Source: Methanobacteriaceae archaeon (GTDB lineage: Archaea > Methanobacteriota > Methanobacteria > Methanobacteriales > Methanobacteriaceae). From it: a stretch of DNA of 64,000 bases. The position numbers and the translations under genes are program-made. The stretch is from NCBI GenBank assembly GCA_900766745.1, contig CAAFWR010000033.1:1-64000 (forward strand), in the 5' to 3' direction. Of the stretch, positions 63,636-64,000 are shown piece after piece. Within the stretch, counting starts at the first letter, position 1. Each line of letters starts with the position of its first letter. The notes beneath the pieces are model-generated. The model ran no database searches, had not been told where the DNA came from, and saw only the letters and a program-made list of their open reading frames with translations.

Positions 63636-64000
63636 CTATAAATCAATAACCATTCCAGAATGCAGTTCAACAAATCTTTCTTTTAAAATATTTTTTAACC
63701 ATTTCCCTGCAATTTTACCTGTGCAATGCCCTGTATAAAAGTTTGCATCAGTATTTTTTAAAAGAAAATTGCCTAATTTTTCAACTTCCAAATGTGAAAA
63801 TCCGCAACTATTAACACCCTCATTCCCCATTAAATGAAATCCTCCAAAAAATGCTTTAATCTCCTTTCCTGGAAACATCTCTTTAATTTCATTTATAATA
63901 TTTTCAACACCACCATGTGAACAGCTATTGAATAAAAACAAATTGTTGCCCTCCTCAAAGACTATTGTCTGTTCATGAGAAAAGTCATCTGGAACTTTTT
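63636..64000 (-). CDS. Metallo-beta-lactamase-fold hydrolase, C-terminal part (runs off window)
   Basis: The minus strand is open from the window edge down to the stop at 63636, so the gene starts outside. FNSCSHGGVENIINEI (the H-x-x-x metal loop), FFGGFHLMGNE and YTGHCTGKIAGKWL, ending VELHSGMVIDL, match the C-terminal half of the MBL-fold group related to dihydropteroate synthase-like and MptB/ribofuranosylaminobenzene-linked proteins in methanogens (COG1237 type). The N-terminal HxHxDH is beyond the window. Substrate unknown; hydrolysis of phosphoester or sulfur-linked pterin compounds is a family-based guess. Confidence 0.75.
   Translation of the reverse strand, partial: KVPDDFSHEQTIVFEEGNNLFLFNSCSHGGVENIINEIKEMFPGKEIKAFFGGFHLMGNEGVNSCGFSHLEVEKLGNFLLKNTDANFYTGHCTGKIAGKWLKNILKERFVELHSGMVIDL

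Overview
The window is A+T-rich archaeal DNA from a hydrogenotrophic methanogen of the Methanobacteriales, most likely Methanobrevibacter (M. smithii or a close relative). Supporting genes are the archaeal shikimate pathway pair aroA'/aroB', mtxX, cofH, npdG, pantoate kinase, GGGP synthase for ether lipids, cyclic 2,3-diphosphoglycerate synthetase, pseudomurein-type ligase and MraY-like genes, archaeal primase, HerA-NurA-Mre11-Rad50 and L40e. Archaeal Shine-Dalgarno sites (AGGTGAT type) and TATA boxes are plentiful. Genus and species are inference.

Left edge (1-1.6 kb): a 5'-truncated adenine methyltransferase fragment lies head to head with a complete tyrosine recombinase, and a small degraded reading frame follows. 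1.6-9.3 kb (minus strand): npdG, two small exported/membrane genes, DUF2284, cca, thpR, aroB'-aroA', then a candidate structured non-coding RNA on the plus strand (7706-7850), a methyltransferase and pantoate kinase. 9.3-18.6 kb: a PHP phosphoesterase, cysteine-rich proteins, arfC, TatD, UppS, MtxX, a Pip/YhgE-like exporter with its TetR regulator and palindromic operator, CpgS and UPF0058. 18.7-24.6 kb: a ProC-like enzyme, MraY-like transferase, two-HTH protein, DUF530-like protein and MetRS. 24.7-30.4 kb: primase PriL and PriS separated by an inverted orphan, nucleotide kinase, polyprenol-type kinase, CofH.

30.5-37.4 kb: a pair of pilin-like genes, CbiF, the short archaeal MetE with DUF1894/DUF1890, a membrane protein, tRNA-Ala(GGC), a DUF354 protein and hypB-hypA. 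37.5-44 kb holds DNA repair genes: an Hrq1/MrfA-type helicase with a TPR tail, divergent from a UvrD-type helicase paired with an Fe-S PD-(D/E)XK-type nuclease. 44-56 kb: DUF169, MobA-like enzyme, an exported unknown, a pseudomurein-type Mur ligase, an orphan TIR-like (MTH538/ThsB-like) gene, and the nurA-herA-mre11-rad50 group. 55-64 kb: GGGP synthase, L40e, Tsr3, secreted/membrane proteins including an M14-like peptidase, NadM, MoaE, a Mop protein, TrmO, a thioesterase, an M42 peptidase, GNAT, an FrhB-like protein whose domains are in circularly permuted order, and a partial metallo-beta-lactamase-fold protein cut by the window end.

Most of the window is core chromosome with short intergenic gaps and overlapping genes. 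The mobile or variable part is the left edge. Points most worth a second look are the structured RNA with two C-rich loops, the permuted FrhB protein, the helicase-nuclease cluster, the orphan TIR-like protein, and the recombinase next to the methyltransferase fragment.
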